From JAOXRU01 sp965247735 (lineage in GTDB: Bacteria > Bacteroidota > Bacteroidia > Flavobacteriales > Flavobacteriaceae), in contig CBDFHN010000002.1 in NCBI GenBank assembly GCA_965247735.1, forward strand, positions 4,588,001-4,652,000: a stretch of 64,000 bases of DNA. Direction: 5' to 3'. Each line of letters opens with the position of its first letter. Position 1 is the stretch's first letter. The position numbers and the translations under genes are program-made. Below, one piece after another: positions 33,888-42,715 of the stretch. Under the pieces are notes generated by a model that had not been told where the DNA came from, did not search any database, and saw only the letters and a list, made by a program, of their open reading frames with translations.

Positions 33888-35312
33888 TTATTGAACTGAG
33901 TCAATATAATTTTCAATTTTTTCTAGTAATCGTTTAAAATGCTCAATTTTTGTAAACGGATTCATAATAGTGACTCTCAAGTAAAAAGTGCCTTTAAACT
34001 TGGTAGAAACAATATAGAACTCCCCATCTTCAAGCAAGTATTGTCTTATTTCTTGATTTAGCGTATTTGTAGTTTCTTCTGGAAGTTGGTTGACATATCT
34101 AAAACAAACTATATTAGAATGAGGTTCGATAGCTGCTTCAAAATTTGTAGAGTTTTCTACCAGTGAATAAAAATCTTTTGCCAAGTCGTAGGTAGTATCC
34201 ACATATTCTTCAAAAATAGAAGTGCCATAGGTTTGTAATGCTGTATACCAATTGATACTCATCATGTTTTTGGTACATTCAAAAGTACGTTTGGCAAGGT
34301 TGTACCAATCCTCATCATCAGATTGACTTAATAGATAGTCTGCTTTTTGTGAGAAAGTGGCATGAGAATTTTCGCCGTTTTTATAGAGTAGGGCGGTTGT
34401 AATACCTGGCATTAATAACATTTTATGTCCATCAATAACTACAGAATCAGCAGAGGTTATGCCTTTTAATAATGTTTTGTGTTTTTTTGAGAAAATTGCG
34501 GCACCTCCATGTGCTCCATCAATATGAAACCAAATATTGTTTTGTTGAGCAAAGGCTGCAATAGCTTCTAGATCATCATAAATACCTGAAGCGGTTGAAG
34601 GGGCACTACCCACAATAGCAATAATTTCTATAGCATTGTCTTTTGCTTTTTGTAAATAGGAATCTAATTGAGAAGTATCCATGGCATAGGTATCCGTAAC
34701 TGGAATTTTGAGTATGCCTAAATCTCCGAGTCCCATAATTCTTGCAGCTCTATCTACACAATAATGGGCTTCTTCAGAAACCATAATTCCTAATTGCTTT
34801 TTAGCACCAGTTTTCCAAACATTAGTAGTTGCTATAGCTTTTCTTGCTGATAATAAAGCAGTAAGTGTTGCTAGTGTCCCCCCTGAAGTTAATAAACCTC
34901 TAGCATTAGTATCATAACCTATGGCATTGCAAATAGTATCTGTAACCATTTTTTCTATAACAGAAGAAGCTTTTCCCATTTCATAAACGGCCATCCCGTT
35001 ATTTAAAGTTGAGCTAATTAGATTGGATAGCGCTGCTATTGGTAATGTAGGCGCTATTTGGTGTCCTATATATTTTGGATGATGGGTATGAATAGAACTA
35101 TTGATAATTTCTGAATATAATTCTTGAAGTGTTCCTTTTTTTGTGTTTTTCCAAAAATGAAGTTCTTCTTCTGGACTTCTCCAAGCTAAAACAGTGTTAT
35201 TTTTTTCGTTGATCGTATTATTTAAATGATCAGCAAGTTGATCTATAAGCAGATGTCCCGTTTTTCTGAATTCTTCTGAATCGTATGCCTTAGCTAATAG
35301 TGATGTACCCAT
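33888..35312 (-). CDS. PLP-dependent group II decarboxylase
   Basis: The 474-residue enzyme belongs to the fold-type I decarboxylase family that includes glutamate, diaminobutyrate and aromatic amino acid decarboxylases. PLP contacts are visible: TSGGTLATL near 143, HIDGAHGG with Asp265 for the pyridine nitrogen, and the Schiff-base lysine Lys297 in DGHKMLL. His183 in EAHYCVDRAA is the stacking residue. The substrate cannot be told from the motifs; a diaminobutyrate or aromatic substrate is possible. The region 35313-35550 upstream has only a terminator. Confidence 0.88.
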   Translation of the reverse strand: MGTSLLAKAYDSEEFRKTGHLLIDQLADHLNNTINEKNNTVLAWRSPEEELHFWKNTKKGTLQELYSEIINSSIHTHHPKYIGHQIAPTLPIAALSNLISSTLNNGMAVYEMGKASSVIEKMVTDTICNAIGYDTNARGLLTSGGTLATLTALLSARKAIATTNVWKTGAKKQLGIMVSEEAHYCVDRAARIMGLGDLGILKIPVTDTYAMDTSQLDSYLQKAKDNAIEIIAIVGSAPSTASGIYDDLEAIAAFAQQNNIWFHIDGAHGGAAIFSKKHKTLLKGITSADSVVIDGHKMLLMPGITTALLYKNGENSHATFSQKADYLLSQSDDEDWYNLAKRTFECTKNMMSINWYTALQTYGTSIFEEYVDTTYDLAKDFYSLVENSTNFEAAIEPHSNIVCFRYVNQLPEETTNTLNQEIRQYLLEDGEFYIVSTKFKGTFYLRVTIMNPFTKIEHFKRLLEKIENYIDSVQ

Positions 35313-35454
35313 TTTTTTGAATTAGACTTTAAAGATAAGAAAAGAGCAATAAATTGATGGAAGACATAAATCTATTTTATGCAAAAGTATTTGGAACTAA
35401 TGGTAGTAAAATGAACGTTCGCAAGTTAATAACTGAATGGTCATTAAATAAAAA

Positions 35455-35478
35455 TCGCTCCGATTTTCATCAGAGCGA
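35455..35478 (-). terminator. Intrinsic terminator of the beta-oxidation operon
   Basis: TCGCTC (35455-35460) pairs with GAGCGA (35473-35478). On the minus strand the stem is followed by TTTTTATTT. It lies about 70 bp after the acyl-CoA dehydrogenase stop. Confidence 0.8.
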
Positions 35479-35550
35479 CTTTACATTAAAATTAAACCTT
35501 CTTAAAATTTAATTTGAATTAGCTGAATTATAATCCCTTACGGGTATATT

Positions 35551-37350
35551 TTAAAAGCAGTATTTGTTTTCTGAAGAAACGTATTCTGCAATTTGATTTC
35601 TTAATGAAATGACGTTAGGAATATTGGTATATTTAGTAAATCTTTTTAATCCCATTAACATCATTCGTTGTTCGTCACCATCTGCAAGCTCAACAATAGC
35701 CTCCTTACCTTTGCTATTGATTATCTCAATTGCATCATATAAATAGAGTTTCGACATTGCAATTTGGTGTTTTTGGCTCTCTTCTCCAAATCTTTTTGCA
35801 TTTTTTTCTGTTCTAAGGATAGCAGATTCAGCCATATAGATTTCAATTAAGATATCTGAAGCCGCTATTAATAGCTGTTGGTGCTCTTCTAAATCTTGAC
35901 CATATTTTTGAACTGCTGCTCCAGCAACCATTAAAAAAGTCTTTTTTAATTTGCCTACCATTGCCTTTTCTTCAGAGAATAATTCGGAATAGTCTGGAGA
36001 ATCAAAAGAAGGAATTCCCATTAATTCTTCTTTTACAGCCATTGCAGGATTTAATAAATCTACATGACCTTTCATGGCCTTTTTTATCAGCATACCAACA
36101 GATAACATTCTGTTGATTTCATTAGTACCCTCATAAATTCTTGCAATACGAGCATCTCTCCAAGCTGATTCCATTGGAGTATCTGCCGAAAATCCCATTC
36201 CTCCAAAAATCTGAATTCCTTCATCAGTACAGTTTTGTACATCTTCAGAAACGGCAACTTTAAGTATAGAGCATTCAATTGCAAATTCTTCTACTCCTTT
36301 AAGTTCTGCTTCTTGGTGCGAGTTCCCTGCGGCTTCACGAATTGCGATTCTGTTTTCAATATCCTTACCAGCTCTGTATGATGCAGATTCGTCTACATAA
36401 CAAGAGGTTACCATTTCAGCAATTTTAGTTTTTATGGCACCAAATTCAGCAATTGGTGTTTTAAATTGTATTCTTTCGTTGGCATATTTTACAGCTTCGG
36501 TAATTACTCTTCGTTGCGCATCCAAACATGCTGCAGCTAATTTTATTCTACCAATATTAAGTGCATTCATGGCGATTTTAAAGCCATTTCCTCTTTCAGA
36601 AAGCATGTTTTCAACAGGAACTTTCGTTTCGCTAAAAAATACTTGTCTTGTTGATGAAGAATGGATTCCTAATTTATGTTCTTCTTCTCCTAGAGAGATT
36701 CCATTATCAGCATCATTTTCTACAATAAAACCAGTAATGTTTTTGTCATCTTCTATTCGTGCAAAAACAATAAAAACACTTGCAAATCCTGCATTTGAAA
36801 TCCACATTTTCTGTCCACTAATCAAATAGTGTTTTCCATCATCAGATAATACAGCTTTTGTTTTTCCACTATTGGCATCACTACCAGCACCAGGTTCTGT
36901 AAGGCAATAGGCTCCAAACCACTCTCCGGTGGCTAATTTAGGTACATATTTTTGCTTTTGTTCTTCTGTACCATAAAGTGTAATTGGCATCGTACCAATA
37001 CCGGTATGCGCTCCAAAAGCAGTACTTAATGATCCTGTTGTTCCAGAAATATAATCACAAACAAGCATTGTAGATACAAAGCCCATTCCCAATCCTCCAT
37101 AAGCTTCAGGAACAGCAACGCCAAGTAAACCTAGTTCTCCAGCTTTACGCATCATTTCTTCCGTAAAAGCATAATCTTTCGTTTCGAAACGTGCTTTATT
37201 TGGCCATAATTCTTTATCAGCGAATTCCATTACAGAATCACGCATCATTTTTTGTTCTTCAGAGAAATCTTCTGGTGTAAATATTTCATCTGATGTAATG
37301 TCTTTAACGATAAACTGTCCTCCTCGGATAATGTCTTTTTCTTTGATCAT
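35551..37350 (-). CDS. Acyl-CoA dehydrogenase
   Basis: The 599-residue flavoenzyme catalyses the first step of fatty-acid beta-oxidation, acyl-CoA to trans-2-enoyl-CoA. It has the N-terminal helical domain (FSEEQKMMRDSVMEFADKEL), the FAD-binding loop YCLTEPGAGSDANS, WISNAGFASVFIVFAR, and the C-terminal helices with the catalytic glutamate in IYEGTNEIN. A further C-terminal extension of about 150 residues (from LLNPAMAVKEEL) is usual in the long flavobacterial form. It is the last gene of the operon marR, fadB/J-like, thiolase, dehydrogenase. An IVS-like element lies between it and the thiolase. Confidence 0.94.
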   Translation of the reverse strand: MIKEKDIIRGGQFIVKDITSDEIFTPEDFSEEQKMMRDSVMEFADKELWPNKARFETKDYAFTEEMMRKAGELGLLGVAVPEAYGGLGMGFVSTMLVCDYISGTTGSLSTAFGAHTGIGTMPITLYGTEEQKQKYVPKLATGEWFGAYCLTEPGAGSDANSGKTKAVLSDDGKHYLISGQKMWISNAGFASVFIVFARIEDDKNITGFIVENDADNGISLGEEEHKLGIHSSSTRQVFFSETKVPVENMLSERGNGFKIAMNALNIGRIKLAAACLDAQRRVITEAVKYANERIQFKTPIAEFGAIKTKIAEMVTSCYVDESASYRAGKDIENRIAIREAAGNSHQEAELKGVEEFAIECSILKVAVSEDVQNCTDEGIQIFGGMGFSADTPMESAWRDARIARIYEGTNEINRMLSVGMLIKKAMKGHVDLLNPAMAVKEELMGIPSFDSPDYSELFSEEKAMVGKLKKTFLMVAGAAVQKYGQDLEEHQQLLIAASDILIEIYMAESAILRTEKNAKRFGEESQKHQIAMSKLYLYDAIEIINSKGKEAIVELADGDEQRMMLMGLKRFTKYTNIPNVISLRNQIAEYVSSENKYCF

Positions 37351-37363
37351 TGCTTTTTTGTTT

Positions 37364-37846
37364 ATTAGATATAAGAATCAAGAGACAAGAATCAAAAATC
37401 AAATGTCAATAGACTTATATGGTTATTGTTTTATTAATCGAGTTTGTTCTTAAACCCAAAAATCATTTTTTGTATTTCAATTGTATTTTTTTCTAACTTT
37501 TCAAATATTTCTTTGGAAACATAATTTTCTCGATGAGCTATTATTAATTGTGTTTCTAATTCAAAAGCAGAACCTAAACTTGTTTCTAAAAAGATAGAAA
37601 AATGTTTGTTTGTCTTTTTACTAGTGCCTTCTGCAATGTTTGATGGAATAGATACTGCACATCTATTCATTTGGCTTCTTAGACCAAATTTTTCAAAATC
37701 AGGAAAGGATTTTGTTATTTGATAAATATTACTGACTAGTTCCATACTATTAATCCAAATTTTCATTTTTTTAAAGTTATGAATAGTCATTTTTATCTTT
37801 TTTTTAAATGTCTAAAATTCTTGTTTCTTTTAGTCTAGAATCTAAT
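37364..37846. repeat. Inverted-repeat arms around the four-helix-bundle ORF 37434-37790
   Basis: On the left, ATTAGAT (37364-37370) and AGAGACAAGAAT (37381-37392) match the reverse complement of ATTCTTGTTTCT (37817-37828) and ATCTAAT (37840-37846) on the right, in the matching order for a long interrupted stem. The transcript would bring both ends of the ORF insert together. Confidence 0.6.
37434..37790 (-). CDS. Four-helix-bundle protein (23S rRNA intervening-sequence protein family)
   Basis: The 118-residue protein has the family pattern KMKIWINSMELVSNIYQITK, then LRSQMNRCAVSIPSNIAEGT and a C-terminal amphipathic helix. The SIPSNIAEG core identifies it. Members were first found inside intervening sequences of 23S rRNA genes and form pentameric helical bundles; the function is not settled. 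Here it is inserted between thiolase and acyl-CoA dehydrogenase of a metabolic operon and is flanked by inverted repeats. A paralogue sits in the next gap of the same operon. No catalytic residues are known. Confidence 0.9.
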   Translation of the reverse strand: MTIHNFKKMKIWINSMELVSNIYQITKSFPDFEKFGLRSQMNRCAVSIPSNIAEGTSKKTNKHFSIFLETSLGSAFELETQLIIAHRENYVSKEIFEKLEKNTIEIQKMIFGFKNKLD

Positions 37847-39032
37847 TTAAAAATTCAAAGATCCCAGCGGCGCCTTGTCCAGTACCTACGCACATGGTAA
37901 CTACTCCGTATTTTCCTTTTTGATCTCTTTTTCTCATCTCATCAAATAGTTGTACTGATAGTTTTGCTCCTGTACATCCTAATGGGTGACCTAATGCAAT
38001 TGCACCTCCATTTACATTAATAATATCTGGATTTAGGTCTAGTTCTCTTATTACTGCTAATGACTGAGAAGCGAATGCTTCATTTAATTCCATTAATGCA
38101 ATATCTTTTTGTTCTAATCCTGCTTGTTTTAACACTTTTGGAATTGCTTTTACGGGTCCTATTCCCATAATTCTAGGTTCTACACCTGCTGCTGCATAAT
38201 TAACCATTCTTGCAATTGGTTCTAGATTTAGTTCTTTTACCATGGCTTCACTCATGACCATTACAAAGGCTGCTCCATCACTCATTTGTGATGAATTCCC
38301 TGCTGTAACACTTCCATCTGCGGCAAAAACAGGACGTAATTTGTTTAATACTGCTGTGTTTGTTCCTGCTCTTGGTCCTTCATCGGTATCAACAATATAT
38401 GATTTTGTTGCTTTTTTTCCATTAGCATCAATATAGGTTTGCTCTACAGTAATCGGAACAATTTGTTCTTTGAATCTCCCTTCTTTTTGTGCTTTTAAAG
38501 CTTTCATATGAGAATTGTAAGCAAACTCATCTTGATCTTTTCTAGAAACATTAAATTGATTAGCTACCGCTTCTGCAGTAAGTCCCATCCCCCAGTAATA
38601 ATCTTCGTTACCAGCTTTTGCAGCTGCATAATCAGGAGCAGGTTTATAACCGCCCATTGGAATGTAGCTCATGCTTTCTGCTCCACCAGCGATAATACAA
38701 TCTGCCATTCCTGATTGGATTTTAGCAGTTGCAATACCGATAGTTTCAATTCCTGATGCACAATATCTATTGACAGTAACTCCAGGTACATCTTCAATTT
38801 TTAAGCCCATAAGCGAAATTAAACGTGCCATGTTAAGTCCTTGTTCTGCTTCTGGCATAGCATTACCGACAATAACATCATCAATTCGTGTTTTGTCTAA
38901 TTGTGGAAGTTCTTCCATCATATGTGCAATAGTTTCTGCCGCTAATTCATCAGGTCTTTTGAATCTAAAAACACCTTTTGGGGCTTTTCCTACTGCTGTT
39001 CTATATGCTTTTACTATGTATGCTGTTTTCAT
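37842..39032 (-). CDS. Acetyl-CoA acyltransferase (3-ketoacyl-CoA thiolase)
   Basis: The 396-residue thiolase cleaves 3-ketoacyl-CoA to acetyl-CoA and a shortened acyl-CoA, the last step of beta-oxidation. Catalytic residues are visible: the nucleophile Cys in NRYCASGIETIG near residue 90, LNEAFASQ, the His in GGAIALGHPLGCTGA near 350, and the second Cys in TMCVGTGQGAAG near 380. It lies between the multifunctional hydratase/dehydrogenase and the acyl-CoA dehydrogenase, separated from each by one IVS-like element. Confidence 0.95.
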   Translation of the reverse strand: MKTAYIVKAYRTAVGKAPKGVFRFKRPDELAAETIAHMMEELPQLDKTRIDDVIVGNAMPEAEQGLNMARLISLMGLKIEDVPGVTVNRYCASGIETIGIATAKIQSGMADCIIAGGAESMSYIPMGGYKPAPDYAAAKAGNEDYYWGMGLTAEAVANQFNVSRKDQDEFAYNSHMKALKAQKEGRFKEQIVPITVEQTYIDANGKKATKSYIVDTDEGPRAGTNTAVLNKLRPVFAADGSVTAGNSSQMSDGAAFVMVMSEAMVKELNLEPIARMVNYAAAGVEPRIMGIGPVKAIPKVLKQAGLEQKDIALMELNEAFASQSLAVIRELDLNPDIINVNGGAIALGHPLGCTGAKLSVQLFDEMRKRDQKGKYGVVTMCVGTGQGAAGIFEFLN

Positions 39033-39035
39033 GTT

Positions 39036-39510
39036 ATTAAAAGTATTAAGTATCTAGTATTAAGTATTAAGAACGATTAATTAAAACTTAGTACTAAAAT
39101 CATGTTATTTTTTCAATAGTGTCTTTTGCAAGGCATAATTCATATTACAAACCTCTAAAAGGTCTTTTATAATTGGTTGTGTTTTTTCTTCAGGTATTAA
39201 GTTTAAACTATATGAAAGTTTGAGTTGTGTTATTAATTCAAAAGAAGAACCATTTGCTATACCTAAAAATTGTTTAAATTCTCCTGGTGTATTTCTCCCT
39301 GCTCCTTCAGCTATATTTGAAGGAATAGAAACTGCTGCTCTTCTTATTTGTGATATAAGATTGTATTTTTCATCTTTCGGGAATAAGTTTGAAAGATGAT
39401 AGCAATTTTCAGCAATAACCACTGCTCTTTGCCATAATTTTAATTTTTCAAACCTATTCATATTCTTTATTATCGAATTTGTCTTAATACTTTGTACTCA
39501 ATACTTATTA
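39036..39510. repeat. Inverted-repeat arms around the four-helix-bundle ORF 39105-39461
   Basis: The 28 bases at 39036-39063 (containing AAGTATTAAG and AGTATTAAG) match the reverse complement of 39483-39510 at 22 of 28 positions. The left side also repeats TAGTATTAAGTATTAAG further inward. These arms can form a long AT-rich stem that closes around the whole ORF. Confidence 0.65.
39105..39461 (-). CDS. Four-helix-bundle protein, second copy
   Basis: The 118-residue protein shows the family motifs FEKLKLWQRAVVIAENCYHL, ISQIRRAAVSIPSNIAEGAG and SSFELITQLKLSYSL. It shares the SIPSNIAEG core with 37434-37790 but is clearly diverged, so these are two separate insertions or one old duplication. It sits in the gap between the FadB/J-like gene and the thiolase and is bounded by inverted repeats. 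The family is known from rRNA intervening sequences; here it lies in an mRNA. Confidence 0.9.
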   Translation of the reverse strand: MNRFEKLKLWQRAVVIAENCYHLSNLFPKDEKYNLISQIRRAAVSIPSNIAEGAGRNTPGEFKQFLGIANGSSFELITQLKLSYSLNLIPEEKTQPIIKDLLEVCNMNYALQKTLLKK

Positions 39511-39517
39511 CTGTTTA

Positions 39518-41923
39518 TTAATTCCTTAACGGTTTCCCCGTTTTCAACATATGCTGAATTCGTTCTAGTGTTTTTCTTTCTGTACATAAAGACAAGAATG
39601 CTTCCCGTTCTATATCTAATAAATATTGTTCGCTTACAAGAGAGGCTTCAGATAAATCTCCTCCAGCCATTACATAAGCCAATTTATTAGCAATTTTTTT
39701 ATCATGTTCAGAAATGTATTTTCCTGCTTGCATAGCATCTGTTCCTACTAAAAACATTCCTAAGGCTTGTTTTCCTAGGACTTTTACATCTGTACGTCGT
39801 ATTGGCATTGTATAACCAGCATCTGCCATTAATAAAGCATGTTTTTTGGCTTCTGCTAGTTGTCTGTCTTTATTAACGACGACGATGTCTTTTCCTTTTT
39901 GTAGGATTCCCATATCAAAAGCTTCGTAAGCTGAGGTTGCTACTTTTGCCATTCCTATGGTTAAGAAATATTCTTGCAATACATTAAGCTCTACATCATT
40001 TTTATGAAAAGTATCCGAAGCTCTTAAGGTTAATTCCTTAGAACCACCACCACCAGGGATAACACCAACTCCAAATTCTACTAGTCCAATATATGTTTCT
40101 GCAGCAGCAACAACCTTATCGGCATGTAATGATAATTCGCATCCGCCACCAAGAGTCATTCCATGTGGAGCAACTACTACTGGTATAGATGAGTATCTAG
40201 CACGCATCATAGTGTCTTGGAATGTTTTTATTGCCATATTAAGCTCATCATATTCTTGCTCAACTGCCATCATAAAAATCATTCCGATATTGGCACCTAC
40301 AGAAAAATTAGCTCCCTGATTACCAATAACAAGACCTTTAAAGTCTTTTTGGGCAATATCAATAGCCTTATTAATTCCTTGTAAAACACCACCACCAATG
40401 GTATTCATTTTACTTTGGAATTCTAGGTTTATGATTCCATCACCAAGATCTTCAATTACTGCTTCGCTATTTTTCCAAACTTCCTTGGTCTTTCTAATAT
40501 TATCTAAAATGATAAATGCATCCTGACCAGGTTTTTTTAGTTGTTTTTTTGCAGGAATATCATAATAAAAGGTTGCACCTTCTTTTATGGTATAGAACGA
40601 TGAGTTACCAGTAGCAATCATCTCTTCTACCCAAGAAGCAATAGGTAAACCTTCAGCTTTCATTAATTCAATACCTTTGGTAACACCAACAGCATCCCAA
40701 ATTTGGAAAGGTCCGTTTTCCCAACCAAAACCTGCTTTCATGGCATCATCAATACGATACAATTCATCTGAAATTTCTGGAATTCTATGTTGTACATAAG
40801 CAAATAACGCAGCAAAACTCTTTCTATAAAACTCTCCTGCTTTGTCTTTTCCAGTAATTAACACTTTAAATCTATCAATAGGGTTATCAATAGTTTTTGT
40901 TAATTCTAGTGTTGCGAACTTTGCTCTTTTCTTTGAACGATATTCTAAAGTGTTTAGGTCTAAAGAAAGGATTTCCTTTTTACCTTCAGCATTAACTGTT
41001 TTTTTATAAAAACCTTGTTTTGTTTTACTCCCTAGCCATTTGTTTTCCATCATGGTATTGATGAAATCTGGTATTTTAAATAACTCATGACGCTCATCTT
41101 TTGGACAATTTTCATGAATACCATTGGCAACATGTACAAGAGTGTCTAAACCAACAACATCTACGGTTCTGAATGTTGCTGATTTTGGTCTACCAATTAC
41201 AGGTCCAGTCAATTTATCTACTTCTTCAATGGTAAGATCAAGTTCTTTTACCAAATGAAATAAACTTTGAATACCGAAAATACCAATTCTATTTCCTATA
41301 AAAGCAGGAGTGTCTTTTGCTAAAACGGAAGTTTTACCTAAAAAACGATCTCCGTAACTCATTAAAAAATCTACAATCTCTGGTTTGCAATTAGGACCTG
41401 GAACTACTTCAAAAAGTCTTAAATACCGAGGAGGGTTAAAGAAATGTGTTACTACAAAATGCTGTTGAAAATCTTCACTACGACCTTCATTCATATATTT
41501 TATAGGAATTCCTGAAGTATTGGAACTAATAATAGTACCTGGAGTTCTGTGCTTTTCTATTTTTTCGAAGACTATTTTTTTGATGTCTAAACGCTCAACA
41601 ACAACTTCAATAATCCAATCTACATCAGCAATCTTTGCAATATCATCTTCTAAATTACCAGTAGTAATTCTAGAAACAAATTTTTTGCTATAAATAGGAG
41701 ATGGGCTAGACTTTACAGATTTTGTCAAGGCATCATTTACCAATCTGTTTCTAACTACTTTATCTGTTAAACTAAGGCCTTTTGCTTTTTCCTTATCGTT
41801 AAGTTCTCTTGGAATAATATCCAACAGAAGTACTTCTACTCCTATGTTTGCAAAATGGCATGCAATACCGCTACCCATTATACCCGAACCAATAACGGCA
41901 ACTTTATTTATATGTCTTGTCAT
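39518..41923 (-). CDS. 3-hydroxyacyl-CoA dehydrogenase / enoyl-CoA hydratase fusion (FadB/J-like)
   Basis: The 801-residue protein carries the NAD-dependent dehydrogenase first: AVIGSGIMGSGIACHFANIG at residues 9-28, SSNTSGIPIKYM, HFFNPPRYLRLFEVVPG and GNRIGIFG. The enoyl-CoA hydratase domain follows from about residue 495, with GANFSVGANIGMIF, PHGMTLGGGCEL and GLVEFGVGVIPGGGGSKE. This order is reversed compared with proteobacterial FadB/FadJ and is the form found in many Bacteroidota and Bacillus FadN. It performs hydration and oxidation steps of the beta-oxidation cycle. It follows the MarR gene in the operon, which probably represses it. Confidence 0.94.
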   Translation of the reverse strand: MTRHINKVAVIGSGIMGSGIACHFANIGVEVLLLDIIPRELNDKEKAKGLSLTDKVVRNRLVNDALTKSVKSSPSPIYSKKFVSRITTGNLEDDIAKIADVDWIIEVVVERLDIKKIVFEKIEKHRTPGTIISSNTSGIPIKYMNEGRSEDFQQHFVVTHFFNPPRYLRLFEVVPGPNCKPEIVDFLMSYGDRFLGKTSVLAKDTPAFIGNRIGIFGIQSLFHLVKELDLTIEEVDKLTGPVIGRPKSATFRTVDVVGLDTLVHVANGIHENCPKDERHELFKIPDFINTMMENKWLGSKTKQGFYKKTVNAEGKKEILSLDLNTLEYRSKKRAKFATLELTKTIDNPIDRFKVLITGKDKAGEFYRKSFAALFAYVQHRIPEISDELYRIDDAMKAGFGWENGPFQIWDAVGVTKGIELMKAEGLPIASWVEEMIATGNSSFYTIKEGATFYYDIPAKKQLKKPGQDAFIILDNIRKTKEVWKNSEAVIEDLGDGIINLEFQSKMNTIGGGVLQGINKAIDIAQKDFKGLVIGNQGANFSVGANIGMIFMMAVEQEYDELNMAIKTFQDTMMRARYSSIPVVVAPHGMTLGGGCELSLHADKVVAAAETYIGLVEFGVGVIPGGGGSKELTLRASDTFHKNDVELNVLQEYFLTIGMAKVATSAYEAFDMGILQKGKDIVVVNKDRQLAEAKKHALLMADAGYTMPIRRTDVKVLGKQALGMFLVGTDAMQAGKYISEHDKKIANKLAYVMAGGDLSEASLVSEQYLLDIEREAFLSLCTERKTLERIQHMLKTGKPLRN

Positions 41924-41953
41924 TTTTTTGAATTGCTATTAAGTTATGAACTA

Positions 41954-42391
41954 TTATTTTTTATATACTTTTTTTTGAATGATCAATTGATTAATGGTAT
42001 CAATAACTTCATGAAAAGTGTCTATTTTTTCTTGACTGATATTTTTTGCTACAGATTCATTAAACTGTAAAACAACTTTTTTGGCATCTTCACGTTTTTC
42101 TAAACCAAAAGGGGTAAGGTGTATTAAAACACTTCTTCCATCTTTTGGATTTGGTTTTCGTTTAATAAGCCCTTTTTCTTCCATTGTTTTAAGAATTCGA
42201 GAAAGACTAGTAGCTTCCATTCCCATTTTTGGACCTAAGGCTGTTGATGGTGTTCCTTCTTTTGGATCTATACTCAATAAGCTAAATCCAGTTGCCATTG
42301 TTGTTCCAAAATTTTTTGCTTCTTCATTGTACATTCTTGCTACAGCTTGCCATGTAGCTCTGAGGGCATAATCTATTGTAATGTCTTTCAA
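41954..42391 (-). CDS. MarR-family regulator of the beta-oxidation operon, TTG start
   Basis: The 145-residue protein is a MarR winged-helix regulator: a helical dimer region, then EGTPSTALGPKMGMEATSLSRI (recognition helix), LKTMEEKGLIKRKPNPKDGR (wing) and a C-terminal helix. No ATG or GTG fits the start. TTG at 42391-42389 is preceded by AAGGAT with good spacing, so TTG initiation is likely. It is the first gene of the operon with fadB/J-like, thiolase and acyl-CoA dehydrogenase genes. MarR proteins usually repress their own operon and release DNA upon binding a ligand, here probably an acyl-CoA. The palindrome at 42507-42534 is the best operator candidate. Confidence 0.88.
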   Translation of the reverse strand: MKDITIDYALRATWQAVARMYNEEAKNFGTTMATGFSLLSIDPKEGTPSTALGPKMGMEATSLSRILKTMEEKGLIKRKPNPKDGRSVLIHLTPFGLEKREDAKKVVLQFNESVAKNISQEKIDTFHEVIDTINQLIIQKKVYKK

Positions 42392-42506
42392 ATGGTTATC
42401 CTTGTTTTAAAATAGGTCGTATGTAACATAATAATTAATGCCGTACTTTGACGTAAACACAAAAATTAAAAAGTTACATTTATAATTTCTCCTTCAAATA
42501 TAATAA

Positions 42507-42534
42507 AAATTTATTATGCATGCATAATAAATTT
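42507..42534. promoter_or_regulatory. 28-bp perfect palindrome, candidate MarR operator
   Basis: AAATTTATTATGCA and its exact reverse complement meet at 42520/42521. MarR dimers bind palindromes of about 16-24 bp. The site is 116 bp upstream of the TTG start of marR on the minus strand. Apart from this and the terminator at 42671, the stretch 42392-42715 shows nothing else. Confidence 0.55.
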
Positions 42535-42670
42535 AAAGAATAATGATTTATTAGTATTTTTTTAACCTTATCTTTTCATTTGAATTATAACTGTTAAAAA
42601 CAGTATTTATTGTAGGGTAAATATTACAAAAGATAGATTGGAGTAATAATTATGAATTGTTATTGATGTA

Positions 42671-42701
42671 AAAAACTCCCTTTTAAAATAAGGGAGTTTT
42701 T
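42671..42701. terminator. Bidirectional intrinsic terminator after the acyl-CoA ligase gene
   Basis: AAAAACTCCCTT (42671-42682) pairs with AAGGGAGTTTTT (42690-42701) and has T runs on both strands. On the minus strand it ends the ligase gene (stop at 42716), and so separates it from the MarR operon. Confidence 0.85.
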
Positions 42702-42715
42702 TTATTAACTAGGAA

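Noticed and set aside
42507..42534. Palindrome upstream of marR as a terminator
   Set aside because: The arms meet without a loop, there is no following T run, and no gene ends nearby except beyond a separate terminator at 42671.
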